A stretch of 64,000 bases of DNA from CAMBRQ01 sp945870325 (GTDB taxonomy: Bacteria; Bacillota; Clostridia; Lachnospirales; Lachnospiraceae): NCBI RefSeq assembly GCF_050313795.1, contig NZ_JBNPMC010000007.1:34633-98632 (forward strand), written 5' to 3'. Below are positions 1 to 8,679 of this stretch, piece after piece. A program made the position numbers and the translations under genes. The stretch's first letter is position 1, and every line of letters begins with the position of its first letter. Below the pieces are notes generated by a model, which made no database searches, was not told the origin of the DNA, and saw only the letters and a list, made by a program, of their open reading frames with translations.

Positions 1-192
1 AATGTCTATATGTTTTATATTGGAAATGAAGCCGTGGAGGTGCAAGATGAAACGGTGGACAGTCTTATCGATGTTAACGTGCGAAAAGTTGCTCCGTTTC
101 TATATTGTTGGAATATACCAGAAGGAAATTGGGGAATCTTTCGGGTCACGTTGGGAAACGACAAATATTATTGCCTGTATATTACAAATTAA
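1..192 (+). CDS. 3' end of an unidentified protein (partial)
   Basis: Reading frame 1 is open from the window edge to a TAA at 190-192 and gives 63 residues rich in aromatic and acidic residues (for example NVRKVAPFLYCWNIPEGNW). There is no stop upstream, so this looks like the C-terminal end of a gene starting outside the window, not a complete ORF. I do not recognise the family. The following gene starts 53 bases downstream on the same strand, so both may belong to one small operon of envelope proteins. Confidence 0.5.
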   Translation, partial: NVYMFYIGNEAVEVQDETVDSLIDVNVRKVAPFLYCWNIPEGNWGIFRVTLGNDKYYCLYITN

Positions 193-245
193 TTTCATTC
201 ATAAAGTACATGTTAAAAAGCATTAATTATACAAGGCGGAAGTCG

Positions 246-1082
246 ATGAAGAAAAATGTTATCAAAATAATAGCAGCCACACTGACGCTTTTTCTGCTTT
301 GCAGCAATGACATAAAGGCGGAAACTCAAGAAGAATATATAACAATTGAAGAAAAAAAGGAATATTTATGTGAAAAAGGCTTAGAAAAAGATATATTAAA
401 TGGAATGCGAGAAGAAGCCGTTAATAAAGTGTATGAAAGTGTTATAAAAAAAGGTGACGTTACCATTGACGCAAAAGTAGAGTCGGTAGAAAAAGTGTTT
501 GTTGACCAAACGATTGATAAACAGACAAGAGGTGCGATACCAGAATCACAATTACGAATTACGGCAACTTTAATGAATTATGCTGATACAAGGCATCAGT
601 ATATACAAGGTTGTGATTTGATTATTGATTATTTATGGGTGGTTTCGCCGGGCGCAACAGGGAATGATGTAATCACATTAAATTGGAATAGTTCGGTTTT
701 GTCGCTTAGCGATTATGGTGGACCGCTGAGTGCACATAATTATGTGACAAATATGTCAACTGGTTCACAGGACTTTTATAATTTTATATCTACGCCGGCA
801 CATAGCAATTCAGCTGGAATAGGTTGGTATGCTCAGTTGCGAAGCCCTAACATTTCACCTAAGATTCAAATAAATCCAGGTGGATGGGCTTTTGTATCTT
901 TTGAACCAAGCTATATGTTTTATGTAAATGATAATGTTGTAACGGATTTGAGGTTAGAGTATGTACATGAAAATATGCCGGGAATTTCATCAATAAGTTT
1001 CTCTTATGAAGGGGCATCATTTCTGCCGGTGGTAATTTTACTGATTCTTTATCTAAAATCACAACATATAGATCCATGTTAG
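246..1082 (+). CDS. Secreted protein of unknown function, probable frameshift near C-terminus
   Basis: The ATG at 246 follows a GGCGGA-like ribosome site and opens a typical signal peptide (basic MKKN start, hydrophobic stretch of about 15 residues, cleavage near IKAE). The mature part is about 250 residues, with an acidic/lysine-rich N-terminal segment and a beta-rich Tyr/Ser/Gly/Asn-rich remainder. No family is recognised. In the annotated frame the protein ends in an implausible hydrophobic tail (FLPVVILLILYLK). Adding one base in the G run at 1011-1014 instead gives a tail of ordinary composition (GGNFTDSLSKITTYRSMLAD) ending at a TAA at 1097-1099. This points to a one-base loss or a sequencing error. 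Likely exported; role unknown. Confidence 0.55.
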   Translation: MKKNVIKIIAATLTLFLLCSNDIKAETQEEYITIEEKKEYLCEKGLEKDILNGMREEAVNKVYESVIKKGDVTIDAKVESVEKVFVDQTIDKQTRGAIPESQLRITATLMNYADTRHQYIQGCDLIIDYLWVVSPGATGNDVITLNWNSSVLSLSDYGGPLSAHNYVTNMSTGSQDFYNFISTPAHSNSAGIGWYAQLRSPNISPKIQINPGGWAFVSFEPSYMFYVNDNVVTDLRLEYVHENMPGISSISFSYEGASFLPVVILLILYLKSQHIDPC

Positions 1083-1143
1083 CTGACGATTGGGGATAAA
1101 GCGGATTGAGAGAGGATAGATGCCCTTATAATTACGAGAGGAT

Positions 1144-1500
1144 ATGCAGCGAAAGGGTATTGTGCTAAGTGCAGTACCCTTTAACGTATATCCTCAGTCT
1201 ATCGCATTCATATATCTTTTTGATCCGGATCAGTGGGAAATCGTTGGTGAAGAGGCAGTTGCCGGACGGAATTGCTGGAAGATTGCAGGCAAAGGGGAAT
1301 CCTATCTAAACCCAGTGAACAGCATCGAATTGTGGATTGACAAAGAGGCTGGGTGCGTGCTTCAGTATAAAGGATATGAAGGGCGTGATGAGAATCGGAC
1401 AGAAGTTGAGTACTTGGTGACAGACTCTATAACATATAATGAAGTGGTTACCCCTGTGGAACTTGATGGGGCATATAGTGATTATGCGGATTGGTCATAA
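1144..1500 (+). CDS. Probable remnant of a larger exported regulatory protein (C-terminal domain)
   Basis: This 118-codon frame reads as a beta-strand domain (DPDQWEIVGEEAVAGRNCWK, then an ELWIDKEAG-type strand). It resembles the C-terminal, lipoprotein-sorting-like domain found at the end of some Firmicute anti-sigma or secreted proteins. It has no signal peptide or membrane segment, and the possible ribosome site GAGAGG lies only two bases from the ATG, so a 5' truncated gene is more likely than an intact one. It sits among other damaged genes. The family assignment is inferred from general appearance only. Confidence 0.35.
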   Translation: MQRKGIVLSAVPFNVYPQSIAFIYLFDPDQWEIVGEEAVAGRNCWKIAGKGESYLNPVNSIELWIDKEAGCVLQYKGYEGRDENRTEVEYLVTDSITYNEVVTPVELDGAYSDYADWS

Positions 1501-1520
1501 GTGGGATGAAGGGGAAAACT

Positions 1521-1856
1521 ATGGAAGCAAAAATTAAGATTGTAGTTGATGAAGAGAGAGCCATGGAAAGAGTGAAAGCAGCAATCGGAAGGATGAAAGT
1601 GAAAAAGAATCTTTGGATTTTGTGCGGTGTTTTGACGCCTCCTCTTCTGATAGATACATGTATTCGGATTTATCAGTATTGATATAATTTTGGAATGCTT
1701 TTTATGCATGTGATTATGGGAATTGTAGAGGGCGTTTTGTTTTGGTTTTTAGGGCATGAAGGTCTTGTCATAGAGAAAGAACTGCTGACAAAGGAGCAGT
1801 TGGAGTTCGTTAAAAAGAAGTGTGATGCGATTAAAAACCATAGTAAATGGATGTGA
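1521..1856 (+). pseudogene. YcxB-like membrane protein, copy 1 (nonsense codon and internal deletion)
   Basis: The ATG at 1521 begins MEAKIKIVVDEERAME, nearly the same as the copy starting at 1930. Codon 54 is TGA (1680-1682), where the second copy has CGA (Arg), so a single C-to-T change would explain it. Beyond the stop the same frame stays open to 1854-1856 and matches the second copy again (YNFGML against YDFGML, then LTKEQLEFVKKKCDAIK against LTPEQYRFINEKCDAVK). The central soluble part of about 65 codons is missing. The gene is therefore a decayed tandem duplicate. Confidence 0.7.
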
Positions 1857-1929
1857 TTAACTGATTTTTAACGGAAGAACTTTTAGTGATATTGATAAAA
1901 TGACCGGTGGAGGGGATGAAAAGAGAATT

Positions 1930-2432
1930 ATGGAGGCAAAGATTAAAATTATAGTTGATGAAGAAAGAGCCATGAAGCGGATTAATGCAGCAACTGATAA
2001 GATGAAACGGTGGAGAAATCTGAAAATTCTCTCCAGGGTTAGTTTTATACCGATTCTACTGCTTTCACTAGTTCAAATATATGTATATCGATATGATTTT
2101 GGCATGCTTCTGAAATGGGGAGTTATAGGATTGGTCGCAGGAGGCTTATTATGGTTTTGCCGTCTTGGAAGCAGGAGGCTATTTATGTTTCAGTTGAAGA
2201 AACAATTGGCGGCAATGCAGTATCCTGTTGAGCAGATCCTTTCATTTGATGAAGACGAAGTAGAAGTGAATAGTGAAAAATCAATGAAGAAAACACGCTG
2301 GGATTCGATTGAAATGGTATGCGAAGACGAGGACTATTTAGTGGAATCATCATTGATAAAGATGTGCTGACTCCTGAGCAATATAGATTTATAAATGAAA
2401 AATGTGACGCTGTTAAAGAGCATCATAAGTGA
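1930..2432 (+). pseudogene. YcxB-like membrane protein, copy 2 (frameshifted near the 3' end)
   Basis: The ATG at 1930 opens a protein with an N-terminal soluble stretch, two membrane segments (about residues 38-75) and a C-terminal domain resembling the YcxB-like family (ILSFDEDEVEVNSEKSMKK, then a W-D-S-I motif). The annotated frame stops at 2370. Shifting by one base near 2340 gives a continuation (GIIIDKDVLTPEQYRFINEK) that ends at a TGA at 2430-2432 and matches the tail of copy 1. A one-base deletion between about 2336 and 2342 is the simplest reading. YcxB proteins have no firm biochemical role, although neighbours are often small envelope proteins. Confidence 0.6.
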
Positions 2433-2547
2433 CACAGATTGAAGTGATATTTACACAACGAATTTTGAAACCTTCATAATCCTGGTTTCGGTGGATCGGA
2501 TAACATAAAAATTTTTAAAAAGTCACCCCAAATCCTATAAAAAGTGA

Positions 2548-2553
2548 TATAAT
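2548..2553 (+). promoter_or_regulatory. Possible -10 box for the Panacea operon
   Basis: A perfect TATAAT lies 33 bases before the ATG at 2586, followed by a strong AGGAAGGAGG ribosome site. No good -35 is visible 16-18 bases upstream, so the promoter may be weak or regulated. Confidence 0.4.
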
Positions 2554-2585
2554 AAATACTTACTATAAGGAAGGAGGTCAAGACA

Positions 2586-3071
2586 ATGGGTTACAACGTA
2601 TTAGATGTTTGTCGTCATGTGATAAATTATAGCAATGAAAACGATTATGGCATTTCTAATCTTAAACTCCAGAAAGTGCTTTATTTCATACAGGCTTATT
2701 TTCTAACGAATAAAAAAGACCGCACTCCTTGTTTTGAGGAAAAAATTGAAGCATGGGATTTTGGTCCTGTTGTGCCAGAAGCATACCATGAGTATAAGCA
2801 ATATGGAAGTGGAGATATTCCTACTGTCGAATCTTACATTCTGTTTGACGAGGATAATATTTGGAGTTCTAAGAGAGTTAGTTTTAATGATGACATTATT
2901 TTAGATGAAGACAAAGCACTTATAGATAAGGTTGTTGATAAGTTTTCCGAATATTCTGCTACTGATCTTGTATCATTAACGCATAAACAGTCACCATGGC
3001 TTGATGCTTACGTCCCATATCAGAATAATGAGATTACAATTGAGGCAATAAGGGAGTATTTTAATGGTTGA
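2586..3071 (+). CDS. Panacea (SocA/DUF4065) domain protein, probable antitoxin
   Basis: A 161-residue protein of the SocA/GepA Panacea family. Family features are visible: N-terminal ISNLKLQKVLYFIQA helix, the EAWDFGPVVPEAYHEYKQYG motif around residues 55-75, and a C-terminal helical part ending with a conserved SPW. Its stop overlaps the next gene by 8 bases (TTAATGGTTGA), which indicates translational coupling. Panacea proteins are known as adaptable antitoxins paired with unrelated toxins, or as SocA-like proteolysis adaptors. With a membrane protein encoded directly downstream, the antitoxin role is the better guess. The ATG has an AAGGAGG site at good spacing. Confidence 0.8.
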   Translation: MGYNVLDVCRHVINYSNENDYGISNLKLQKVLYFIQAYFLTNKKDRTPCFEEKIEAWDFGPVVPEAYHEYKQYGSGDIPTVESYILFDEDNIWSSKRVSFNDDIILDEDKALIDKVVDKFSEYSATDLVSLTHKQSPWLDAYVPYQNNEITIEAIREYFNG

Positions 3072-3864
3072 TGGTAATTTGGATATGTTGCTCCGAACAA
3101 CGGACAACACAGCAATGTCTTTGGAGCAGTCAAAAAAATTCAATAATACTAAAAGAAAAATAAATGCAATTTGTAAAGCATTAACACTAGAGACGCAAAA
3201 ATATGACCCACAGAAGACAGTTGAAAACATTAATGCTTATATTGCGTCATCTAATAAGTTAGACAGGATACTATATTCAGAAATAAGCAATTATGTTTTT
3301 TCGTTAGAAATGACACAACGAGGCATTTTTGCAACAAATCTAGAAAAATTGCTGTTATATTCTTTGGATGAAAATAATAATGTGGCTGAAGATAGTAAGA
3401 AATTGATAGTTAAGATTTATGACCATTTTCAACTTGCGTTGCATCAGATAGAAAATGTCAATAATATTTTTGCTAACAGTATCGAAGAAGCCAAAGAAAA
3501 CTTGCAAAAGGAAGTCAAAGGTGTTGAAAAAGAGTATATATCTATACTTGGTATTTTTGCATCCATTGTGTTGGCATTTGTAGGTGGTATTACATTTTCT
3601 ACATCTGTTTTGCAAAACATATCAGCGGTAAGTATATTCAGATTATTGCTAGTGATTGATTTTTTGGCGTTTGTTCTTATCAATATCATTTATATTCTCG
3701 TTAAGTTTATTTTTACAATAAATGAGAAGAACGCAAAATTATTTAACGTTAAAGCATTGAATATTACATGTTTAGTTATTGCACTTGTTATAATAGTTGC
3801 ATGGTTGTTCAATGCTAATCAATTACCTGGTTTTATATCTGAATTTCTTCCTTGGAGCAAATGA
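3064..3864 (+). CDS. Membrane protein coupled to Panacea gene, candidate toxin
   Basis: This 266-residue protein has a soluble, largely alpha-helical N-terminal part of about 160 residues (likely coiled coil near 110-160, Glu/Lys-rich) and three hydrophobic segments (about residues 160-185, 190-220 and 235-255). It overlaps the upstream Panacea gene and is followed by a strong terminator, so the two form a closed bicistron. I do not recognise the family. The arrangement matches Panacea toxin-antitoxin pairs, where some toxins act on membranes, but the length is greater than the usual short toxin. A membrane-anchored effector of an abortive defence system is an alternative. Confidence 0.6.
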   Translation: MVDGNLDMLLRTTDNTAMSLEQSKKFNNTKRKINAICKALTLETQKYDPQKTVENINAYIASSNKLDRILYSEISNYVFSLEMTQRGIFATNLEKLLLYSLDENNNVAEDSKKLIVKIYDHFQLALHQIENVNNIFANSIEEAKENLQKEVKGVEKEYISILGIFASIVLAFVGGITFSTSVLQNISAVSIFRLLLVIDFLAFVLINIIYILVKFIFTINEKNAKLFNVKALNITCLVIALVIIVAWLFNANQLPGFISEFLPWSK

Positions 3865-3871
3865 CAAAGAA

Positions 3872-3901
3872 CCTCCTGGCCGTTATGGCCAGGAGGGTTT
3901 T
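3872..3901 (+). terminator. Rho-independent terminator after the Panacea operon
   Basis: A perfect 10-bp stem (CCTCCTGGCC at 3872-3881 with GGCCAGGAGG at 3887-3896), five-base loop, followed by GTTTT. Confidence 0.85.
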
Positions 3902-4065
3902 GTATGCCCTGTAAATGTCCGTTGTCGTGAGAGAAAAGTGATCGTCCAATTTTACTACGGTATTAATTGGCGGTTACTTTTATTATTTTTACAAGTTTTG
4001 ATATTGTACAGATCTTCAAAAATGTGTAAGATAGAATCAATGCATTTATATAGAAGGAGAACGGC

Positions 4066-5214
4066 ATGCTATACACAATCCCAGATTATTATAAACAATT
4101 TTCCTGCACTGCCGATGAGTGTGAGGATACCTGCTGTGCTGGCTGGCAGATCGCTATAGACCGCAGATCACTGATCAGGTACGGACGGACCGCAGGGAAG
4201 TTCAGAAGGCAGCTGCACCGTGGGATTAACTGGCTGAAGGGGACCTTCCGACAGTCAGAAGATAAACGCTGCGCCTTTCTGAATGAAGATAACTTGTGTG
4301 ATATGTATACTGCGCTTGGCAGGGACAGCCTGTGCAGAACATGCCGCCTGTATCCTCGGCATATTGAAGAATTTGAAGATGTCAGGGAGATTACATTATC
4401 TGTATCTTGCCCGGAAGTGGCAAGAATTCTGCTTGGCAAGGAGGAACCGGTTACCTTCCTGAATTATGAGAGAAACGGGGAAGAAGAGTATGAAGAGTTC
4501 GATCCGTTCCTGTATTCCAAACTTGTGGATGGGCGGGAGGTAATGATTAAGATTCTCCAGGACAGAACTTTAGATATCGAACTTCGAGTGGGACTGGTGC
4601 TGGGAATTGCCCATGATATGCAGGTACGGATTCGAAAGGGAGAGATATTCTCCTGTGACGAGGTGTTTGAAAGATATCAGAAGGAAACTGCCAGGCAGTT
4701 CGTAAATATGCGGCTTAGGGAAAGCAGGAAGAATATAAAGCAAAGATATGCATTTGCCCGGCAGATGTTCCGTAATCTCTATCGATTAGAATTGCTTCGG
4801 GAGGACTGGTGGATTCGTTTGCAGGAAACGGAACATGTATTGTATGAAACCGGATATGATAAGTATGATACGATTCATCACGAGTTTGCAAAGTGGATTG
4901 GGGAATACATGCCACAGTGGAAGGTGCAGTGTGAACAATTACTGGTATATTTTCTCTATACGTATTTCTGTGGCGCCGTGTATGACGGAAGAGCGTATGC
5001 GAAAGTCCAGATGTCGGTAATCAGCGTGTTTCTTATCTATGAGATGCTGGTGGCTAGATGGATGAAGAATGAGGGAATGCTGGATTTTGAAGATGTGGTG
5101 GAGATTGTCTATCGGTATTCCAGAGAAGTAGAGCATTCGGATCAGAATCTGGAGATGATGGAGAAGATGATGGAAGAACAATTGATTCCGTGGTTTCGCG
5201 CTGTCTTCAGGTGA
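4066..5214 (+). CDS. fliB: FliB-family lysine-N-methylase
   Basis: A 382-residue protein with the characteristic Cys-rich N-terminus of FliB (C-x5-C-x3-CCAGW, then DKRCAFL, CDMY and SLCRTCRLYPR). These cysteines probably bind an iron-sulfur cluster. In Salmonella FliB methylates lysines of flagellin, using SAM; the Clostridia homologues are usually annotated likewise, but their substrate is often unknown. The start at 4066 has an AGAAGGAGA site at proper spacing. No flagellin or motility gene is in the window, so the substrate cannot be inferred from the neighbours. It appears to be transcribed alone or with the following aminopeptidase, whose start is 42 bases downstream. Confidence 0.8.
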   Translation: MLYTIPDYYKQFSCTADECEDTCCAGWQIAIDRRSLIRYGRTAGKFRRQLHRGINWLKGTFRQSEDKRCAFLNEDNLCDMYTALGRDSLCRTCRLYPRHIEEFEDVREITLSVSCPEVARILLGKEEPVTFLNYERNGEEEYEEFDPFLYSKLVDGREVMIKILQDRTLDIELRVGLVLGIAHDMQVRIRKGEIFSCDEVFERYQKETARQFVNMRLRESRKNIKQRYAFARQMFRNLYRLELLREDWWIRLQETEHVLYETGYDKYDTIHHEFAKWIGEYMPQWKVQCEQLLVYFLYTYFCGAVYDGRAYAKVQMSVISVFLIYEMLVARWMKNEGMLDFEDVVEIVYRYSREVEHSDQNLEMMEKMMEEQLIPWFRAVFR

Positions 5215-5256
5215 GGCACTGGCATTTTTAGAGGATGAATATGGAGGTATAGATCA

Positions 5257-6612
5257 ATGATTATGAAAGATATGGCAATTGCAGATAAAGTAACAGATAA
5301 TGAGAATTGCGAGACGGTTCGGCAGCTGTTTGCATTTATTGAGGCGAGTCCCAGCCCGTTTCATGCGGTTTCCAATATGAAACGGGAACTGGAGGCGCAG
5401 GGATATACCCGGCTGCTGGAAGGCAATGCCTGGAAACTGGAAGAAGGTGGGAAGTATTATGTGATCCGAGGTGGCTCGTCTATCATAGCATTCCGGATTC
5501 CGAAGAAAGATTTCAGAGGTTTTCAGATCATGGCGAGCCATAGTGATTCACCGAGTTTCAAGGTTAAGGAGAATCCTGAGATTGAGGTAGAGGAGCATTA
5601 TGTGAAGTTAAATGTGGAGAAATACGGCGGTATGCTTTGTGCTCCGTGGTTCGACCGCCCTCTGTCTGTGGCGGGGCGCCTTGTGGTAAAAGAGGGAAAT
5701 AAGTTGGTGACAAAACTGGTATCCGTAGACCGGGATCTGTGCATGATTCCCAATCTTGCAATCCATATGAACCGTGAGGCAAATGAGGGATATAAATACA
5801 ATGCCCAGAAGGATATGCTGCCATTATATGGGTGTGAGTCTGCGAAGGGCGGGTTTATGGCGCAGATTGCAGAGGCAGCAGGCGTGGAAGAAGAGAATAT
5901 TATCGGAAGTGATCTGTTCTTATATAATCGTATGAAAGGGAGTGTCTGGGGAGCGGATGAGGAATTCATGTCGATTGGGAAATTGGATGATCTCCAGTGT
6001 GCATTCGCATCTTTAAGGGCATTTCTTGATTCGGAGGATGGGAAGAGTATTCCGGTTCATTGTGTGTTCGATAACGAGGAGGTTGGCAGCGGCACAAAAC
6101 AAGGGGCGGCTTCTACTTTTTTATTGGATACGCTTCTTAGAATTAATGAGGGTTTGGGACGGACGATGGGGCAGTATCATCAGGCGTTGGCGTCCAGTTT
6201 CATGCTGTCTGCGGACAATGCACATGGGGTGCATCCGAATCAGCCGGATAAAGCGTGCCCTACGAACCGCCCGTATATCAATGGCGGAATTGTAATTAAA
6301 TTCAGTGCAAACCAGAAATATACAACAGACGGTCTGGCAGCAGCGGTATTTACGCAGATCTGTAATAAAGCAGGTGTTCCTTATCAGATTTTTGTAAACC
6401 GTTCGGATATCCTTGGGGGATCGACTCTTGGCAATATATCAGGAACCCAGGTGGCGCTGAACACGGTGGATATTGGATTGGCCCAGTTGGCAATGCATTC
6501 GCCATATGAAACGGGCGGCGTAAAGGATACGGATTACTTGATTAAGGCAGCAAAAGAATTCTTTCGGGCGGCAATTGTAGAAGTCGGCGAAGGAGAGTAT
6601 CAACTGTTGTAA
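5257..6612 (+). CDS. apeB: M18 family aminopeptidase
   Basis: A 451-residue zinc aminopeptidase of the M18 (aspartyl aminopeptidase-like) family. The family features are all visible: N-terminal FIEASPSPFHAV, the zinc ligand motif MASHSDSP, the KLDDL aspartate, FDNEEVGSG with the catalytic glutamates, and the C-terminal DIGLAQLAMHSPYE with the last zinc ligand. Length is usual for the family. It would remove N-terminal acidic or neutral residues from cytosolic peptides. The ATG at 5257 lies nine bases after GGAGGT. The next gene begins 30 bases after its stop with its own ribosome site. Confidence 0.93.
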   Translation: MIMKDMAIADKVTDNENCETVRQLFAFIEASPSPFHAVSNMKRELEAQGYTRLLEGNAWKLEEGGKYYVIRGGSSIIAFRIPKKDFRGFQIMASHSDSPSFKVKENPEIEVEEHYVKLNVEKYGGMLCAPWFDRPLSVAGRLVVKEGNKLVTKLVSVDRDLCMIPNLAIHMNREANEGYKYNAQKDMLPLYGCESAKGGFMAQIAEAAGVEEENIIGSDLFLYNRMKGSVWGADEEFMSIGKLDDLQCAFASLRAFLDSEDGKSIPVHCVFDNEEVGSGTKQGAASTFLLDTLLRINEGLGRTMGQYHQALASSFMLSADNAHGVHPNQPDKACPTNRPYINGGIVIKFSANQKYTTDGLAAAVFTQICNKAGVPYQIFVNRSDILGGSTLGNISGTQVALNTVDIGLAQLAMHSPYETGGVKDTDYLIKAAKEFFRAAIVEVGEGEYQLL

Positions 6613-6641
6613 GAAGAGAGAGTAAAGGAGAGATAAGAGAT

Positions 6642-7373
6642 ATGCCCATAGGAATTATTGTGAATGTGCTTTCTATTGTTATAGGGGGAATTATAGGCGC
6701 TTTGGCAGGACATAAGCTGAGTTCGGATTTTAAGACGAATATTAATATGATCTTTGGTGCCTGTTCTATGACAATGGGGGTTAGTTCCATTGTTTTGATG
6801 GAGAATATGCCTGCGGTAATATTCGCGGTTATTATCGGAACGTCGTTGGGGCTGGTGATCCATCTGGGGGATAAGATGAATGTTGCGGCAGGGGGAATGC
6901 AGAGGGTGATTGCGAAGTTTATCAAGTCGGAGCATTCGAAGATTCCGGAAGAGGAATTTACGGCTACGCTTACTACAATTATCGTATTGTTTTGTGCCAG
7001 CGGCACGGGAATCTATGGCTCGATTGTGTCGGGAATGAGCGGCGACCATAGTATTCTGATCGCAAAATCTATTCTGGATCTGTTCACGGCAATGATATTT
7101 GCATGTACACTTGGAATGGTGGTTGCAGTGATCGCGGTGCCGCAGTTCGTAATCTTCATGGTTCTGTTTTTGTGTGCGGGGCTGATATTTCCGATGACGA
7201 CACCGACGATGATTAATGATTTTAAAGCGTGCGGCGGTGTTCTGATGCTTGCGACGGGATTTCGCATGATTAAGGTGAAGATGTTCCCAACGGCGGATAT
7301 GATACCGGCGATGATGATCGTTATGCCGCTTAGTTGGGTGTGGACAACCTATGTTGTGCCGTTGGTGAGTTAA
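6642..7373 (+). CDS. DUF554 family membrane protein (YdfK-like)
   Basis: A 243-residue integral membrane protein with six to seven hydrophobic segments. It starts with the family pattern PIGIIVNVLSIVIGGIIGA and ends in AMMIVMPLSWVW. The internal GASGTGIYG-like loop (here CASGTGIYGSIVSGMSGDHS) is typical of DUF554. The molecular role is not known; the family is sometimes suspected to be a transporter. It follows apeB closely and probably shares its transcript. The ribosome site AAAGGAGAG fits the chosen ATG. Confidence 0.85.
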   Translation: MPIGIIVNVLSIVIGGIIGALAGHKLSSDFKTNINMIFGACSMTMGVSSIVLMENMPAVIFAVIIGTSLGLVIHLGDKMNVAAGGMQRVIAKFIKSEHSKIPEEEFTATLTTIIVLFCASGTGIYGSIVSGMSGDHSILIAKSILDLFTAMIFACTLGMVVAVIAVPQFVIFMVLFLCAGLIFPMTTPTMINDFKACGGVLMLATGFRMIKVKMFPTADMIPAMMIVMPLSWVWTTYVVPLVS

Positions 7374-7524
7374 TGCAACGATATATTCGTGCTTTGTGGG
7401 GAGGGAATTGCCAGATGCGGCTACATATTACATAATCTGCCGAGCGCAGTTACTGCGTAATAAGCACGAAATGATGAAAAGTGCATATGATAAAGCAGAT
7501 ACTTATCTTAAGGAGTGTGCGTAC

Positions 7525-7881
7525 ATGGATAATCGACTGCCTTATTATATGACATACCCGATGCCTTTGCTGTATGATGACGACAGGATTATGAGAAGGG
7601 ATCTGGATTACATGAAGAGCATCTATCCGGCGACGGCAAAAAGGCTGGTGCCATATATAGATGAAGAATGTGACCGGATGGAATATGACGGAAGCATGAT
7701 GTATGATGAATATCCGGATCAGCTGCAGCTTCGGATGATGTGCAGGAGAATCTACGACCAGGCGGCGGAAGGGGAAGAGAAGCCGGGAGAGTGGCTTAAG
7801 GACCTGATTCAGGTAATGACCTATCAGGAACTGTACCACAGGCGGTGTGAACACAGGAATTTAAGAAGAAAATTCTACTAA
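7525..7881 (+). CDS. Conserved hypothetical protein
   Basis: The open frame extends upstream to 7396, but the ATG at 7525 is preferred because AGGAG at 7511-7515 lies nine bases before it and the upstream codons look like leader sequence. The resulting 118-residue protein is rich in Tyr, Met, Arg and Asp (MDNRLPYYMTYPMPLLYDDD), predicted helical and soluble, with no signal peptide. Similar small proteins with the RLPYYM/YPMP opening occur in Lachnospiraceae by my recollection, without known function. Downstream is a hairpin that may end its transcript. Confidence 0.55.
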   Translation: MDNRLPYYMTYPMPLLYDDDRIMRRDLDYMKSIYPATAKRLVPYIDEECDRMEYDGSMMYDEYPDQLQLRMMCRRIYDQAAEGEEKPGEWLKDLIQVMTYQELYHRRCEHRNLRRKFY

Positions 7882-7883
7882 TG

Positions 7884-7930
7884 AAAGGAGGGGCCAGACC
7901 TTGAATTGCAAGGGACTGACTCCTTTTGGA
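7884..7930 (+). terminator. Branched hairpin, probable terminator
   Basis: AAAGGAG (7884-7890) pairs with CTCCTTT (7920-7926), with an inner CCTTG/CAAGG stem. A T run follows shortly and further T runs occur around 7946-7962. The stem is long and interrupted, so termination efficiency is uncertain. Confidence 0.5.
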
Positions 7931-8054
7931 TTAGTTAACGGGTGTTTTTTTAGGTGTTTTTTGTAAAAATTGGACGATAGACGGATGAGAGAATATGTGA
8001 TAAAATACTCTCCAAAGTATCAAAAAGAGGGAAGTACATAAGGGAGGAAAATAC

Positions 8055-8564
8055 GTGGATAATATTATATTTATCGGTATGCCGGCGGTCGGGAAGAGTA
8101 CAGTGGGAGTAATTGTTGCGAAGCGCCTGGGATATCGTTTTGTTGACACGGATATTTTGATTCAGGAAGAAGAAGGAAAGTTACTGAAGGATATTATAAA
8201 AGAAAAGGGAATTGATGGCTTCCTTGAGGTGGAAGACCGTATTAATGCGAAGGTGAATACGAAGAAGACTGTAATCTCGCCAGGCGGAAGCGTCGTATAT
8301 TGTGAAAATGCAATGAAGCATTACAAAGAGATTGGAAAAGTAGTATATTTACAGGCTTCTTATGAGACAATAAATAAAAGAATTGGCAATGCGAAGAAAA
8401 GAGGCGTTGTGCTAAAGGATGGTCAGACGCTCAGGGATCTTTACAATGAGAGGGTGGCGCTTTTTGAAAAATATGCGGACATCACGGTCTGTGAAGATGG
8501 CTTAAGGCTTGAGAATACGATCCAGAAGGTCTTAGATGCGCTCGGACAGGAGGAAGAAGCGTAA
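8055..8564 (+). CDS. aroK: Shikimate kinase
   Basis: A 169-residue P-loop kinase: Walker A GMPAVGKST near residue 8, then the shikimate-binding DTD motif (FVDTDILIQ), and a GGS motif (SPGGSVV) typical of AroK/AroL. The enzyme phosphorylates shikimate at the 3-hydroxyl in aromatic amino acid synthesis. The GTG start at 8055 follows AGGGAGGAAAATAC. Relative to classical enzymes the motif around residue 60 is slightly divergent (no clear E-x-x-x-F-R arginine), so a related small-molecule kinase cannot be excluded. No other aro gene is adjacent. Confidence 0.75.
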   Translation: MDNIIFIGMPAVGKSTVGVIVAKRLGYRFVDTDILIQEEEGKLLKDIIKEKGIDGFLEVEDRINAKVNTKKTVISPGGSVVYCENAMKHYKEIGKVVYLQASYETINKRIGNAKKRGVVLKDGQTLRDLYNERVALFEKYADITVCEDGLRLENTIQKVLDALGQEEEA

Positions 8565-8626
8565 GCAAAAGCCGGCGAAAAAACGGGAAAAATATTACGG
8601 ATAAATTACGTATTTGTAAAAATTAT

Positions 8627-8654
8627 TTTACAAACGAGAATTATATGGTATAAT
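8627..8654 (+). promoter_or_regulatory. Promoter for the repeat leader and murA
   Basis: TTTACA (8627-8632), 16-base spacer, TATAAT (8649-8654). Transcription would start near 8661, directly ahead of the first 125-bp repeat, so the repeats lie in a 5' leader of about 380 bases before murA. Confidence 0.65.
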
Positions 8655-8679
8655 ATCCGCGTAAGCAATGAGCAATGCG

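Noticed and set aside
3797..4159. 120-codon plus-strand ORF
   Set aside because: It runs through the end of the candidate toxin gene, a perfect terminator and the start of fliB.
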